From positions 1 to 64,000 of the forward strand of contig NZ_CANMTE010000009.1 in NCBI RefSeq assembly GCF_947500795.1: DNA of 64,000 bases, read 5' to 3'. Position numbers and translations under genes: made by a program. Shown here piece after piece: positions 1 through 9,732 of the stretch (its first letter is position 1; each line of letters starts with the position of its first letter). The notes below the pieces were generated by a model. The model did no database searches, had not been told where the DNA came from, and saw nothing but the letters and a program-made list of their open reading frames with translations. The DNA is from an uncultured Gelidibacter sp. GTDB lineage: Bacteria > Bacteroidota > Bacteroidia > Flavobacteriales > Flavobacteriaceae.

Positions 1-188
1 TGCTCTTTCTCATAATACTGTCTAAATTAAGATAATTATTCTACTTTTAAACAGTTCGGTTTTAGGGGAAGCTTACATTACGCCCAGTTGAATTATATTT
101 TAAAAAATAAACATGGTACAGCTACTTATAATGTTCTATCATTTATTTTCAAACACGTTTTTTTATTTTTAATGTTAAACTAAATACT
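1..188. other. Left-edge non-coding stretch
   Basis: I see no gene here. The stretch is AT-rich and precedes the first gene of the polysaccharide locus. No clear TAnnTTTG promoter box was found, so the locus may be transcribed from further left. Confidence 0.5.
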
Positions 189-974
189 ATGTTTGAGCTA
201 TTTAAAATATTTTATACTTATAAATATCAAGGTCTAAAGGAGTTTATTAAACTTCAACTTGGGCATATTAAGTATATGAAGTTTAAAGATGACACCACAA
301 TTACTATTTTTATCCCGCACTACAAACAAACTATCTACTTGCGGCGTTATACGTCCGATCAATCCACTTTTAGACAAATATTTGATGCTAAAGAATATGA
401 AATAGACTATCCCTTTATTCCACGAGTTATTATTGATGCTGGAGCCAACGTGGGTTTGGCAGCCGTGTATTATTCTCAACGTTATCCTAAAGCTAATATA
501 TATTCTATAGAGCCTGAACTTTCGAATATTTCGGTATTACAAAAGAATATAAAGTCCTATAACAATGTAATATGTTTGCAAAATGCCTTGCATCATACAG
601 AGAATAAAACTTTGGAAATTTTAGATGAGGGGTTAGGGAAATCGGGATTTATAACTAAATCGGCATCAGAAGTGAAGGAGGCTAAATCTATTGTAGCTTC
701 TGTTAAAACAATTAGTGTTCAGTCTTTGATGAAAAAAGAGCATATAGAAATTATAGATATATTGAAAATTGATATTGAGGGGGCAGAAATATCACTTTTT
801 GAAAAGAACTATGAAAGTTGGTTACCGAAAACACGTTGTTTGATTATAGAATTGCACGATAGGTTTTATCCAGGATGTCAAGATCGCGTTTTTTCTGCCA
901 TGAATAAATATAAATTCTCTCATTTTAAAAAAGGTGAAAATTTAGTATTTTTTAATGAGGAATTAATAAATTAG
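189..974 (+). CDS. FkbM family methyltransferase
   Basis: This is a SAM-dependent methyltransferase, probably methylating a hydroxyl of a sugar or other surface-glycan component in the cytoplasm. The nucleotide-binding motif I is clear at residues 82-89 (IDAGANVG), followed by an acidic strand end (SIEPE, 106-110) and the FkbM-type motif LKIDIEGAE at 192-200. The length of 261 aa is normal for the family. It opens a run of co-directional glycan genes; the next start lies 2 nt past its stop, so the two are surely co-transcribed. Family membership is well supported; the acceptor is unknown. Confidence 0.85.
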   Translation: MFELFKIFYTYKYQGLKEFIKLQLGHIKYMKFKDDTTITIFIPHYKQTIYLRRYTSDQSTFRQIFDAKEYEIDYPFIPRVIIDAGANVGLAAVYYSQRYPKANIYSIEPELSNISVLQKNIKSYNNVICLQNALHHTENKTLEILDEGLGKSGFITKSASEVKEAKSIVASVKTISVQSLMKKEHIEIIDILKIDIEGAEISLFEKNYESWLPKTRCLIIELHDRFYPGCQDRVFSAMNKYKFSHFKKGENLVFFNEELIN

Positions 975-975
975 A

Positions 976-2001
976 ATGATGCACGCACACCCCAAAATTA
1001 CGGTGGTCATGCCGGTTTATAATTGTGCTGCCTATGTAGCTGAAGCCATTGATAGTATTCTTGGTCAAACTTATTCTGATTTTGAGTTTATTATTATAGA
1101 CGATGCTTCTACAGATACTACGCTTTCTATAGTTAAATCTTTTAATGATTCACGAATCCAGATTGTTGAAAAACCCAAAAACACAGGGTTGACTAATAGT
1201 TTAAATATAGGGTTGTCCCTGGCAAAAGGGAGGTTTATTGCACGTATGGATGGTGATGACATAAGTTTGCCTAATAGATTTGAACTGCAAGTGGCTTTTA
1301 TGGAGCACCATACGCAAACAATTGCATGTGGAACTAATTACAGTATCCTGAACACAGGCGAAATCAAAAGTTTACCATTAAGTAATGAGGACACAAAGGC
1401 ACAGTTATTATATAAGAGTTGTTTTGCGCATCCCACTGTGATGCTTCGAAAGTCCAAGTTAGATCGTCATCATCTTGCTTATTCGCCCGAAAAAGAACCC
1501 TCTGAAGATTACGATTTTTGGGTACGGCTTATGCAGTTTGGAGAGTTACGAAATCTACCTGAAGTATTACTAAGGTATAGGGAGCATAAATGTCAAGTGT
1601 CGAAGAGCAGGCATCAGATAAAAAAAAGGCATAATTTAGAAATTAAATTGAATGCGTTATCATACATTGACTATAACTGGACTGATCAGGACATCTTCTT
1701 ATTAAGAAAACTGCTTTTTAGAGAAGAGATTTTAAGTAAGGATGAAATTGCCAAATATCAAGTTTTAAAAAGAAATATCGTTAATTCCAACACATTTTAC
1801 TCCAAGGAAGGACTTCTAAACTATTTTGATATTATAGAAACAAGGATGCTTAAGGATTATTTTCTTAAAAGAACATTATTTAATTTACAGACCTTTATGG
1901 ATTATATTAAAATAAACAAGATTTGGGGTTTTAGGTTGCCATTATTAGTTGAAATTAAGTTGTTAGTTAAATCGATTATTAAATACAAAATTTCACTTTG
2001 A
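976..2001 (+). CDS. Glycosyltransferase family 2
   Basis: An inverting GT-A glycosyltransferase that should move a sugar from a nucleotide donor onto a growing lipid-linked glycan. The N-terminal motif VVMPVYN (residues 10-16) is followed by DDAS at 42-45 and the metal-binding DGDD at 92-95; an EDYDFW motif near 177-182 matches the acceptor/base region of the family. The C-terminal 120 residues are lysine-rich and not assigned. ATG at 976 or 979 are both possible. It sits 2 nt after the FkbM gene. Donor and linkage cannot be predicted. Confidence 0.9.
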   Translation: MMHAHPKITVVMPVYNCAAYVAEAIDSILGQTYSDFEFIIIDDASTDTTLSIVKSFNDSRIQIVEKPKNTGLTNSLNIGLSLAKGRFIARMDGDDISLPNRFELQVAFMEHHTQTIACGTNYSILNTGEIKSLPLSNEDTKAQLLYKSCFAHPTVMLRKSKLDRHHLAYSPEKEPSEDYDFWVRLMQFGELRNLPEVLLRYREHKCQVSKSRHQIKKRHNLEIKLNALSYIDYNWTDQDIFLLRKLLFREEILSKDEIAKYQVLKRNIVNSNTFYSKEGLLNYFDIIETRMLKDYFLKRTLFNLQTFMDYIKINKIWGFRLPLLVEIKLLVKSIIKYKISL

Positions 2002-2096
2002 ATTAATTTAGTCCTACAGAGATATATTAATGTAGTATAAAACTGATAATTGGTTTTGTAGTGCATCATGACTAAATCTATTCTTATCTTCGCCTT

Positions 2097-3488
2097 ATGC
2101 CAGTTATAAAGACCTCTATATTACCTTCACAACAACAATTTGCTAAAACTAAAGCTAGTCATGAATTACATTTAGAAGCTCTATGCATTTTTGTGGCTAC
2201 AGGTTTTTTTATGGATGATGACACCCATTTAAAAAACGTGAAATGTCTTTTGCCAGCTCATGAATACACATTGGATTCTCAAGGTTACATAGTGGATAAA
2301 AACCAATATTTTAAATGGTATTATGAGCCTAAGAAAGCAAGTTTTGATGAGATACTTGAAGATTATATTGAGCTTTTAACTAAAATAATGAGTGAACAAT
2401 CTCAAGGAAGACAAATTATACTGCCCTTGTCAGGAGGGCTAGACAGTAGAAGTCAAGCTAAAGTTTTAAAAGATTTAGGAGCAAATGTCCAGTCTTATAG
2501 TTATGAATTTAAGGATGGTTACCCAGAAACCAAAATTGCAGAAAAAATAGCACAAAATTGCGGATTTGAATTTACGGCGCTCAAAATACCAAAGGGATAT
2601 TTATGGAATAAAATTGATGATATTGCAAAGCTAAATGGTTGTTTTTCAGAGTTTACACACCCCAGGCAAATGGCAGTTTTAGAACAGCTTAAGCAATTTA
2701 ATGGTGTGTTTTCTTTGGGACATTGGGGCGATGTGTTTTTCGACCGTGGAGCCCCAGAAGGTATTGGTCATGCAGATATAGTGCCGATGCTTTTAAAAAA
2801 AATGGTAAAACCTAAAGGGATGGAATTAGCCTCCATTTTATGGAATACTTGGGGGTTGGATGGTACCTTTAGCGACTTCCTTATTTCCCGAATTGAGGCC
2901 GCTTTGGCCAATATAGCCATAGATAATGTTAGCGCCAAAGTACGTGCATTTAAAACTAGCCAATGGGCACATCGGTGGACAACAACAAACCTCTCTGTTT
3001 TTGAGGCAGCCCACCCAATAACTTTACCGTACTACGATGATAGGATGTGTCGATTTATATGCACTATTCCAGAGTCTTATTTGGCTGATAGGAAGTTGCA
3101 AATTGCTCATTTACGTCAAGATAAAGTTCTTTCAAATATCACTTGGCAAGCTCAAAGACCCTTTAATTTAAATAATTACTCTTTTAATAGACCTCCTTAT
3201 AATTTGCCATATAGATTTGTTAATAAGTTACAACGGGAAACTAATCAGATGTTTGGCAGACATTATGTGCAGCGTAATTGGGAACTGCAATTTTTGGGCG
3301 ATACGAATGACCAAAAGTTGAGAGGTTTTTTGTTTTCCCAAGAGTTAAATGAATTGATACCTGAAAATATTGTCAGGGAATTTTATGATAAGTTTACAAA
3401 TTTGGATAGGGTTAAATACTCACATCCAATTAGTATGATGCTAACTTTGGCACTTTGGCAAAAACACTTTAATAACTTTAGCTCATGA
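2097..3488 (+). CDS. Asparagine-synthase-like protein (short N-terminal domain)
   Basis: It resembles the C-terminal synthetase half of class B asparagine synthetases. The PP-loop that binds ATP is clear (SGGLDS, residues 112-117). The first ~95 residues look like the tail of a glutamine amidotransferase domain (ATGFFMDDDT at 34-43), but the catalytic N-terminal Cys and the first two-thirds of that domain are absent, so glutamine hydrolysis is not expected. Such proteins occur in surface-glycan clusters, where they may amidate a uronic acid; that is inference. It overlaps the next gene by 4 nt (ATGA). A TATCTTCG box lies only about 10 nt before the start. Confidence 0.75.
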   Translation: MPVIKTSILPSQQQFAKTKASHELHLEALCIFVATGFFMDDDTHLKNVKCLLPAHEYTLDSQGYIVDKNQYFKWYYEPKKASFDEILEDYIELLTKIMSEQSQGRQIILPLSGGLDSRSQAKVLKDLGANVQSYSYEFKDGYPETKIAEKIAQNCGFEFTALKIPKGYLWNKIDDIAKLNGCFSEFTHPRQMAVLEQLKQFNGVFSLGHWGDVFFDRGAPEGIGHADIVPMLLKKMVKPKGMELASILWNTWGLDGTFSDFLISRIEAALANIAIDNVSAKVRAFKTSQWAHRWTTTNLSVFEAAHPITLPYYDDRMCRFICTIPESYLADRKLQIAHLRQDKVLSNITWQAQRPFNLNNYSFNRPPYNLPYRFVNKLQRETNQMFGRHYVQRNWELQFLGDTNDQKLRGFLFSQELNELIPENIVREFYDKFTNLDRVKYSHPISMMLTLALWQKHFNNFSS

Positions 3489-4477
3489 AGGTTTCTGTTA
3501 TTATTCCCGTCTACAATGGTGGCAAGTTTATAGAAAAGTCATATTATTCTATCATTAACCAAACTCTTGATGATTTTGAAATTATTTATGTAGATAACAA
3601 TTCTACAGATGACAGTGTTGAAAAAATCTTGAGATTAATTAATCAAAATCCTAAAGTAAGGCTCTTATACGAATCAAAACAAGGTGCCGCATCAGCAAGA
3701 AATATAGGCATTAAAAATGCTTTAGGAACGTACATTTATGTATTTGATGTTGATGATGAAATTTACCCTAATGCATTGAGTAAAATGGTTTCGGTTTTGG
3801 AGAAACACCAAAGCATAGAAGCCGTTTTTGGTAAGCTTGTTAAATCCGATGAAGGGATTGATAACACGCTAAAACCAACCGATGAGACCGACAATATAAT
3901 TTTTAAAGAAAAGCCTTTTTGGGGGTTAACTTGGTTTTATGATTTGAATACGGTCGTAGGGCCACCTGGTTTTCTGTATAGAAGAAACGTATTTGATAAA
4001 ATTGGATTTTATAATGAAGAATTAATTACAGTTGAAGATACAGCCCTAGATATTAGATTGGGGATGCTCTGTAATATAGCTTTTTTAGATACCTATGTCT
4101 ATCTATATTTCAAACACCAACAGTCTTCTATCGAAGTTTCTAAACGAGAAGGGACACAGATATTTCACTTATGGTCTAGATTGATAAAATCTGAATTGCA
4201 ATTGTATTTTGAACAAGAGGTTCCATTAGAATATAAACAACACTTATTTGGCCAATTATTTAGTACTATGGGCAAAATTGTAGGTAGGACTAAGGGATTT
4301 AAAAAACGGTTTAATGTCTATTATCAAATACCTTCAGACATACAGCCAATCCATTTGCCCAATATGATTCGTGTTTATTTAATTATTTTAGTTTTTTTTC
4401 CTTTTCAGATTTTACTTAAGTTTTATGTATATTACTTCTCTAAGTGGTATGTTAAAAACAATATCCAAAAATATTGA
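3485..4477 (+). CDS. Glycosyltransferase family 2
   Basis: A GT-A fold transferase with the family opening [10 protein letters not shown] (residues 4-13), the VDNNSTDDS nucleotide-binding strand end (36-44), and the metal-binding DVDD at 88-91. A conserved ED motif follows ([11 protein letters not shown]). A hydrophobic segment in the last 40 residues ([17 protein letters not shown]) suggests membrane association. Its start overlaps the previous stop (ATGA), a sign of translational coupling. Sugar specificity is unknown. Confidence 0.9.
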   Translation: MKVSVIIPVYNGGKFIEKSYYSIINQTLDDFEIIYVDNNSTDDSVEKILRLINQNPKVRLLYESKQGAASARNIGIKNALGTYIYVFDVDDEIYPNALSKMVSVLEKHQSIEAVFGKLVKSDEGIDNTLKPTDETDNIIFKEKPFWGLTWFYDLNTVVGPPGFLYRRNVFDKIGFYNEELITVEDTALDIRLGMLCNIAFLDTYVYLYFKHQQSSIEVSKREGTQIFHLWSRLIKSELQLYFEQEVPLEYKQHLFGQLFSTMGKIVGRTKGFKKRFNVYYQIPSDIQPIHLPNMIRVYLIILVFFPFQILLKFYVYYFSKWYVKNNIQKY

Positions 4478-4478
4478 C

Positions 4479-5048
4479 ATGAAATTTATCAAACACATTT
4501 TAAAAAAAATAATTCTAAATCGTCTTTTTAAAAAGTATGTATTGAATGATGTCATAATAAAAGAAGATATTGAACAAACGATAAAAGTACGTGGCTGTAA
4601 TGTTAGGCCAGACTCACTTCAAAAACAGTATGAGCATCTCATGATTTATTATCCTGAATTTGTTGTTGTTTTCTTTTGGAGAATAAATCAAAAACCTAAA
4701 TATTGGACAAAACTTTTTTTTAAAGACTATCATTGTAAACTATTTGGGAGTTCGCAAATTAAAGGAGGCCTAAATTGCTATCACCCTTTTGCGACAGTTA
4801 TCAATGCGAAATCCATTGGTCAAAATTTCCAATTTAGGAATAGTTTGACAATAGGTAATAAATGCGATGATAATTCAATGCTGCCCGTTATTGGGGATAA
4901 TGTTACCGTAGGTGCGAATGTGGTTATAATTGGCGGTATAAATATAGGTAATCATGTCACAATCGGAGCTGGGTCGGTAGTTGTTAAAGATGTACCCTCC
5001 CATTGTGTGATTGCGGGTAATCCGGCAATGGTAATTAAAACATTGTAG
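4479..5048 (+). CDS. Serine-acetyltransferase-like hexapeptide acyltransferase
   Basis: A left-handed beta-helix acyltransferase. Imperfect hexapeptide repeats ([29 protein letters not shown]) end in the typical [16 protein letters not shown] tail, as in CysE- and WcaB-like proteins. It probably O-acetylates a glycan residue. I chose ATG 4479 (189 aa), one base after the previous gene's stop; an upstream in-frame ATG at 4425 would overlap that gene by 53 nt and adds only sequence that shadows its membrane tail. The next gene starts 3 nt after its stop. Confidence 0.85.
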   Translation: MKFIKHILKKIILNRLFKKYVLNDVIIKEDIEQTIKVRGCNVRPDSLQKQYEHLMIYYPEFVVVFFWRINQKPKYWTKLFFKDYHCKLFGSSQIKGGLNCYHPFATVINAKSIGQNFQFRNSLTIGNKCDDNSMLPVIGDNVTVGANVVIIGGINIGNHVTIGAGSVVVKDVPSHCVIAGNPAMVIKTL

Positions 5049-5051
5049 AAT

Positions 5052-6143
5052 ATGGGGAAACGCATTCGTATTCTTTACACTATTCCTAATTTTAACACTG
5101 CAGGGAGCGGTAAAGTCCTTTATGATTTGGTAAATCATATTGACAAGGATAAGTTTGAAATAGAAATAGCTTGTGAAAATTCTGACGGCTATTTGTTTGA
5201 AACGATTGAGAGTCTAGGTGTGCCCATCAGGATTTTTAAAACTAAAACCACTTACAGACCTTATTCATCACTCTTATTTCGGATAGTGACAATTTCTAGG
5301 TTTTATCGAACACATCATTATGACATAGTACATTCTTGGCAATGGAGCAGTGATTGGACCGAAGCTTTGGCAGCAAAATTAGCCAGTACCAAATGGATTT
5401 ATACAAAAAAAGCCATGGGATTTGATAACAAGCACTGGCATATTAAAACGTTTCTTGCAGATTTTATCGTTACCATCAACGACGAGATGCATCATTATTT
5501 TCCATGGAAGAGGCGCCAAAGCTTAATTCCGCTTGGAATAGATACTGAATACTATAATCCGAAACAATTTAAAGTTAATAATCGACTAGATGATTCAGAA
5601 TTCCATATCATAACAGTTGCAAATTTAGTACCTGTAAAAGGGATTGAAATTTTAATAGAAGCTATTCTTATGCTAAATGATACAAATATAAAACTAACCG
5701 TTTTGGGTGATAACGATTCTGATTATGGACATATGATGATGGCCTTAATAGAAGATTTAAAGATTCAAGGACAAATTCAATTTTTAGGAAAAAAATTAGA
5801 TGTGCGTCCGTTTATAGCAGCGTCAGACCTCTACGTAATTCCTACTTTGAATGAAGGCAGAAAGGAAGGGATGCCAATGGCTTTAGTAGAGGCGATGAGC
5901 ATGGCGACACCCGTATTAGGATCAGATATATCAGGAATCAACTTTGTCTTGAAGGACTTTAAAGAATTACTGTTTCAAGCTGGAAATGCCGAACATTTAG
6001 CTGAAAAAATTCAAGGGATTCAGAAAAATAGTGTTGAAAAACGACAAGTTATAGGTGAAAAATTAAGAGTATATTGTGTTTCAAACTTTTCGATTGAATC
6101 ATTTATAAAAGCTCATGAACGATTATACAGTGAAATTGTTTAA
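5052..6143 (+). CDS. Glycosyltransferase family 4
   Basis: A retaining GT-B transferase of 363 aa. The N-terminal domain opens with a glycine-rich loop (NFNTAGSGKVLYDL, residues 13-26); the C-terminal domain has VPVKGIEILIEAI (193-204) and the GT4 E-x7-E motif EGMPMALVE (272-280), which binds the nucleotide-sugar donor. It lies 3 nt after the acyltransferase gene. A 130-nt gap then separates it from the next gene. Donor and acceptor are unknown. Confidence 0.9.
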   Translation: MGKRIRILYTIPNFNTAGSGKVLYDLVNHIDKDKFEIEIACENSDGYLFETIESLGVPIRIFKTKTTYRPYSSLLFRIVTISRFYRTHHYDIVHSWQWSSDWTEALAAKLASTKWIYTKKAMGFDNKHWHIKTFLADFIVTINDEMHHYFPWKRRQSLIPLGIDTEYYNPKQFKVNNRLDDSEFHIITVANLVPVKGIEILIEAILMLNDTNIKLTVLGDNDSDYGHMMMALIEDLKIQGQIQFLGKKLDVRPFIAASDLYVIPTLNEGRKEGMPMALVEAMSMATPVLGSDISGINFVLKDFKELLFQAGNAEHLAEKIQGIQKNSVEKRQVIGEKLRVYCVSNFSIESFIKAHERLYSEIV

Positions 6144-6273
6144 GTAGATTCATTATTGAATTACCAGTTTTAGATATACCTTCAAATTAGTACGAAGATT
6201 AGCTTTTTGAATTGGGGTTTAAATGATTGGTATTTAGTTTTTTTGTAAAAGTATTTAAACTAGTAAAATATTT

Positions 6274-7188
6274 ATGTTACATTTTTTATACAATCTATTT
6301 TTGGTTAGAAAAAATGTCAAGAAAGAGAACGGTCCACAAAAGTGGTGTTATTGGTACTTGTACAAATTTTTAAAAAGAGCTTTACCATTTTATTATAGGA
6401 ACCTTTCTAGTAGAAATCTAAAAACAGACTCAACAAGCAACATTATTGTTAGCTTGACTTCGTTTCCAGACAGAATCCCAATGGTATTTATAGCTATTAA
6501 AAGCATTATGCTACAAACTTATAAACCACAAAAAGTTGTACTATGGCTGGGAAGTAATAAATTCCCTAATAAAGAAAGGGATTTGCCTGAATCCTTATTG
6601 CAGTTAAGAAAAGTAGGGTTAGAGATTTTTTTTGTTGATGACTTAAAACCGCATACCAAATATTATTATGCTTTCAAAAAATACCCGAATAATCTTGTTG
6701 TTACCATTGATGACGATTGGATTTATCCAATTTCAATGTTAGAAACAGTGTTAATCCACCATCTAAAAAACCCTAATTGTGTTATTGCGAACCGCGTTCG
6801 TGAGATTGGTGTTTCAAATGGCATATTAACGAATTATAGGAGTTGGGATATAAACAAATTGAATCATAGTGAGCCTTCAACCAAATTATTGGCAACAGGA
6901 GTAGGAGGGGTGTTGTATCAGCCTTTCCTTTTTGATGAAGCACTATATGATATAACCAAAATTAAGAGGATGGCACTCAATGCTGACGATATATGGTTAA
7001 AAGCAAATGAGATGATCAGTCATATTCCTGTCGTTTTTACAAATCGTTATTTTTCATCATTTATAGAAATTCCAAATTCTCAATCCAATAGCTTATATAT
7101 GTCTAATGTTTTTGAGGCTCAAAATGATATGCAGATTGCAAATACCTTTAGTTTTTTTGGGATTACCGCAAAATCTTTTAACTCATGA
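6274..7188 (+). CDS. Glycosyltransferase, GT-A type
   Basis: Residues 57-66 (IIVSLTSFPD) and the acidic IDDDWIYP at 145-152 fit a GT-A fold glycosyltransferase of the 'SLTSFPxRI' type seen in many capsule clusters; the three consecutive Asp residues would bind the metal. It differs from ordinary GT2 proteins in lacking the VIIPxYN opening. 304 aa. The next gene starts inside its stop codon (ATGA overlap at 7185). The reaction is inferred from fold and context only. Confidence 0.7.
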   Translation: MLHFLYNLFLVRKNVKKENGPQKWCYWYLYKFLKRALPFYYRNLSSRNLKTDSTSNIIVSLTSFPDRIPMVFIAIKSIMLQTYKPQKVVLWLGSNKFPNKERDLPESLLQLRKVGLEIFFVDDLKPHTKYYYAFKKYPNNLVVTIDDDWIYPISMLETVLIHHLKNPNCVIANRVREIGVSNGILTNYRSWDINKLNHSEPSTKLLATGVGGVLYQPFLFDEALYDITKIKRMALNADDIWLKANEMISHIPVVFTNRYFSSFIEIPNSQSNSLYMSNVFEAQNDMQIANTFSFFGITAKSFNS

Positions 7189-8369
7189 AAATAGGTCTCG
7201 TTCTGCCAGCCCTACCGGGATATTCTGAGACGTTTTTCAGGAATAAAATTTTAGGATTGCAAAACCACGGAATTAAAGTTGTTTTGTTTGTTAATCATGA
7301 CAAAAATAGAACTCACTATTTAAATTGTAAGGTTTATCAAGCTCCGAAACTAAATGGCAGCATATTTACTAAAGTTTTCAATGTCATATGGGTGATGATG
7401 AGAGCACTGTTTATAACACCTAAAAAAACATATGCTTTATTTCTTTTAAATAAGCAAGACAATTTTTCATTAAAAGAAAATTTCAAGAATATCATCACAA
7501 ATCAGTTTTTATTATATCAAAAACTGGATTGGATTCATTTTGGTTTTGGGACAATTGCATTAGGCCGTGAAAATGTTGCAAAAGCAATTGGTGCCAAAAT
7601 GGCTGTAAGTTTTCGGGGCTTTGACATAGGAGTTTACCCCATTAAGTATCCCAATTGTTATAATAAATTATGGACAAAGCTCGATAAAATACATGTAATT
7701 TCAGATGACATAAAAGACTTGGTGTATAGCAATGGATTTAATGATGAATGTACAATTTCAAAAATTACTCCAGCAATTGATGTTTCTTTATTTAGTTTAG
7801 AGACCCCTGAAAAAGAAGATAATGATACAGTTCAATTACTTACAGTTAGTAGGTTGCATTGGAAAAAAGGTTTAATACATACGTTAGAAGCTCTGTCCAC
7901 ATTTCGAAAATTTGGAATAGCATTTCATTACACCATAATTGGAAGTGGATCAGAAGAAGAATCTATACAACATGCTATATTTCAATTAAATATGATGGAC
8001 TGTGTAACACTTTTAGGATTACAAACTCACGCTCAGATTAAAGAACAAATGAAATTGGCAGATATTTATATACAATACAGTGTCCATGAAGGCTTTTGTA
8101 ATGCAGTTTTAGAAGCTCAGTCAATGGGGCTTTTGTGTGTTGTTAGTGATGCTGAAGGACTTCCAGAAAATATACTCCACTTGGAAACAGGATGGGTTGT
8201 GCCAAAACGGAGTCCAAAACTTTTAGCAAATACGCTCCATGATATAATACTATTAGATTCGAGCAAAAAAGAGTTAATAAAACGTAATGCCATCAATAGG
8301 GTAAAAGAAAAGTTTAATTCCGAACTGCAAATCCAACAGTTTTTAAAATTTTACAACTATTCTATATGA
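7185..8369 (+). CDS. Glycosyltransferase family 4
   Basis: A GT-B transferase of 394 aa, similar in layout to the colanic-acid WcaL/AmsK group. It opens with IGLVLPALPGYSETF, a loop typical of that group. The C-terminal domain shows VSRLHWKKGLIHTLEAL and the E-x7-E donor site EGFCNAVLE. Translational coupling with both neighbours is likely, since it overlaps by 4 nt at each end. The presence of several GT4 and GT2 genes in one run indicates a long repeat unit. Confidence 0.88.
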   Translation: MKIGLVLPALPGYSETFFRNKILGLQNHGIKVVLFVNHDKNRTHYLNCKVYQAPKLNGSIFTKVFNVIWVMMRALFITPKKTYALFLLNKQDNFSLKENFKNIITNQFLLYQKLDWIHFGFGTIALGRENVAKAIGAKMAVSFRGFDIGVYPIKYPNCYNKLWTKLDKIHVISDDIKDLVYSNGFNDECTISKITPAIDVSLFSLETPEKEDNDTVQLLTVSRLHWKKGLIHTLEALSTFRKFGIAFHYTIIGSGSEEESIQHAIFQLNMMDCVTLLGLQTHAQIKEQMKLADIYIQYSVHEGFCNAVLEAQSMGLLCVVSDAEGLPENILHLETGWVVPKRSPKLLANTLHDIILLDSSKKELIKRNAINRVKEKFNSELQIQQFLKFYNYSI

Positions 8370-9208
8370 GAGTCACGATTGGTATACCAACATTTAATAG
8401 GGAAGATTTATTAAAAATCATGGCCAAGTCACTATATAATTCAGATTTGAGTGCTGAGACATCTATTAGAGTTTATGACGACTGTAGTACCGAGTATGAT
8501 AAAGAATATTTAAATTCGATATTCCCAACAGCGGCTTCAATAAATGTAAATTCTAACAATTTACGAGCAGATAAAAATATGTATTTTATGTATGCGGATT
8601 TCCTGAAAAATGGTGACGACTATTTTTTTAATGCCGATGCAGATTTGATTTTTAATAAGCATTGGTTAAAAAAGGGACTTGAATTAATTCAAAAAACTGA
8701 TGGAGTATTATCATTATTTAATACAAATGCACATAAATCATATCAACTTATTGATAATCAATTGTGCCTTAAGGAGACCATTGGAGCGGCTGGCACACTT
8801 TTTACTCGTGAACAAGTTTTGAATATAATGGTTTATTTTGATTCAATAGAAAAGGTACAGCGATTTGATTGGCAATGGTGCAACTATTTAAAAGTTATTG
8901 GTGTGAAAATTAATTGTGTAAATCAAAGTTTGGTTCAACATATTGGATATAAAGGTCAAAACTCCCGGTTGTATTTTGATGTTGGGAAAAATTACCAAAT
9001 TGAATCTCTAGAGGAAGGCCAAGTAGTTCATGATATTTTTGTCAACAGTATTGACGCTATAAGGATTAAGGAATCTGAAAGGGCGATAAAACTATCACAG
9101 TTAAATGCAGAAAGGGCAAATGATTTTTGGTATCATTTTAAGCGTTGCATCATTATAGTTTTAAAAGTAATTACACCTTCCAGTTTATATAATAAATTGA
9201 AATCATAA
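8366..9208 (+). CDS. Glycosyltransferase family 2
   Basis: A GT-A transferase of 280 aa. It has the opening ITIG-type strand (VTIGIPTFNR, residues 3-12), a DDCST motif at 38-42 and a DAD metal site at 91-93. A hydrophobic C-terminal stretch (IIIVLKVITP) may anchor it to the membrane. The start overlaps the previous stop by 4 nt. It ends the first tightly packed block of the glycan locus; a 524-nt gap with little coding follows. Confidence 0.85.
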   Translation: MRVTIGIPTFNREDLLKIMAKSLYNSDLSAETSIRVYDDCSTEYDKEYLNSIFPTAASINVNSNNLRADKNMYFMYADFLKNGDDYFFNADADLIFNKHWLKKGLELIQKTDGVLSLFNTNAHKSYQLIDNQLCLKETIGAAGTLFTREQVLNIMVYFDSIEKVQRFDWQWCNYLKVIGVKINCVNQSLVQHIGYKGQNSRLYFDVGKNYQIESLEEGQVVHDIFVNSIDAIRIKESERAIKLSQLNAERANDFWYHFKRCIIIVLKVITPSSLYNKLKS

Positions 9209-9732
9209 AATATTAAACTCATGATTTTATTATAACTTTTTAAAGAATTAGGTATTTGTAATAAATCTCAAAATGATATTATAAATGAATGTTGTTGAAT
9301 ATCCGAATGTTTAATACAATTCAAAAAAAGATAAATCATAGTTTTTATACCATTAAACCTTTTTTGGAGTGCTCTTTAGTATCTTGCAGCTGCCTATGGT
9401 GATGGTTCAGGTGATGAGGTGTTGGCGCTTGGTGGGTGAGGTGTAGAAACAGGGGGTATTTACTTGTGTCCGATACAATTGATTGGAAACGAAATATCGT
9501 ATGGTAGAGAATATAAGGAATGACATCAGTGGGTAATATTTTAATGGATTTCCCCAAACAATTAAATCAAGAAGGTTTAGATAATTTGTTTTTTTAAAAG
9601 CGTAAGTTGTAGATGGAAAAACTAACAATGTTAGGTTTTTTTGCAGCCCAAAATTATAAGCTACAACATGATTTTAATTGAAAATTAAACAAAATAATAC
9701 TAGTCAGAATTTTGAATTAAATCAATAGGAGG
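9209..9732. other. Non-coding gap inside the glycan locus, with a gene relic
   Basis: No intact gene is visible. The gap carries the pseudogene fragment at 9365-9439. The remainder is AT-rich and lacks recognisable motifs. It separates two blocks of tightly packed glycosyltransferase genes and is best read as a deletion or replacement scar. Confidence 0.6.
9365..9439 (+). pseudogene. Relic of the 3' end of a GT2 gene
   Basis: These 75 nt align without gaps to 12070-12144, near the 3' end of the glycosyltransferase at 10856-12181; by eye 66 of 75 positions match. The reading frame is kept across the match: it reads GVLFSILQLP then QVMRCWRL, against GVLLSILLLP and QVMRSWRL in the intact gene, and closes with TAG at about 9444. 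Just upstream the frame is broken (TAA at 9354). This is a leftover of a paralogue or an earlier copy. Confidence 0.75.

Noticed and set aside
2080-2090. TATCTTCG as promoter of the asparagine-synthase-like gene
   Set aside because: It would leave almost no leader before the ATG and has no TTG at the right distance; kept only as a remark.
9345-9628. Two short minus-strand frames in the glycan-locus gap
   Set aside because: No family features; one covers the antisense of the GT2 relic.
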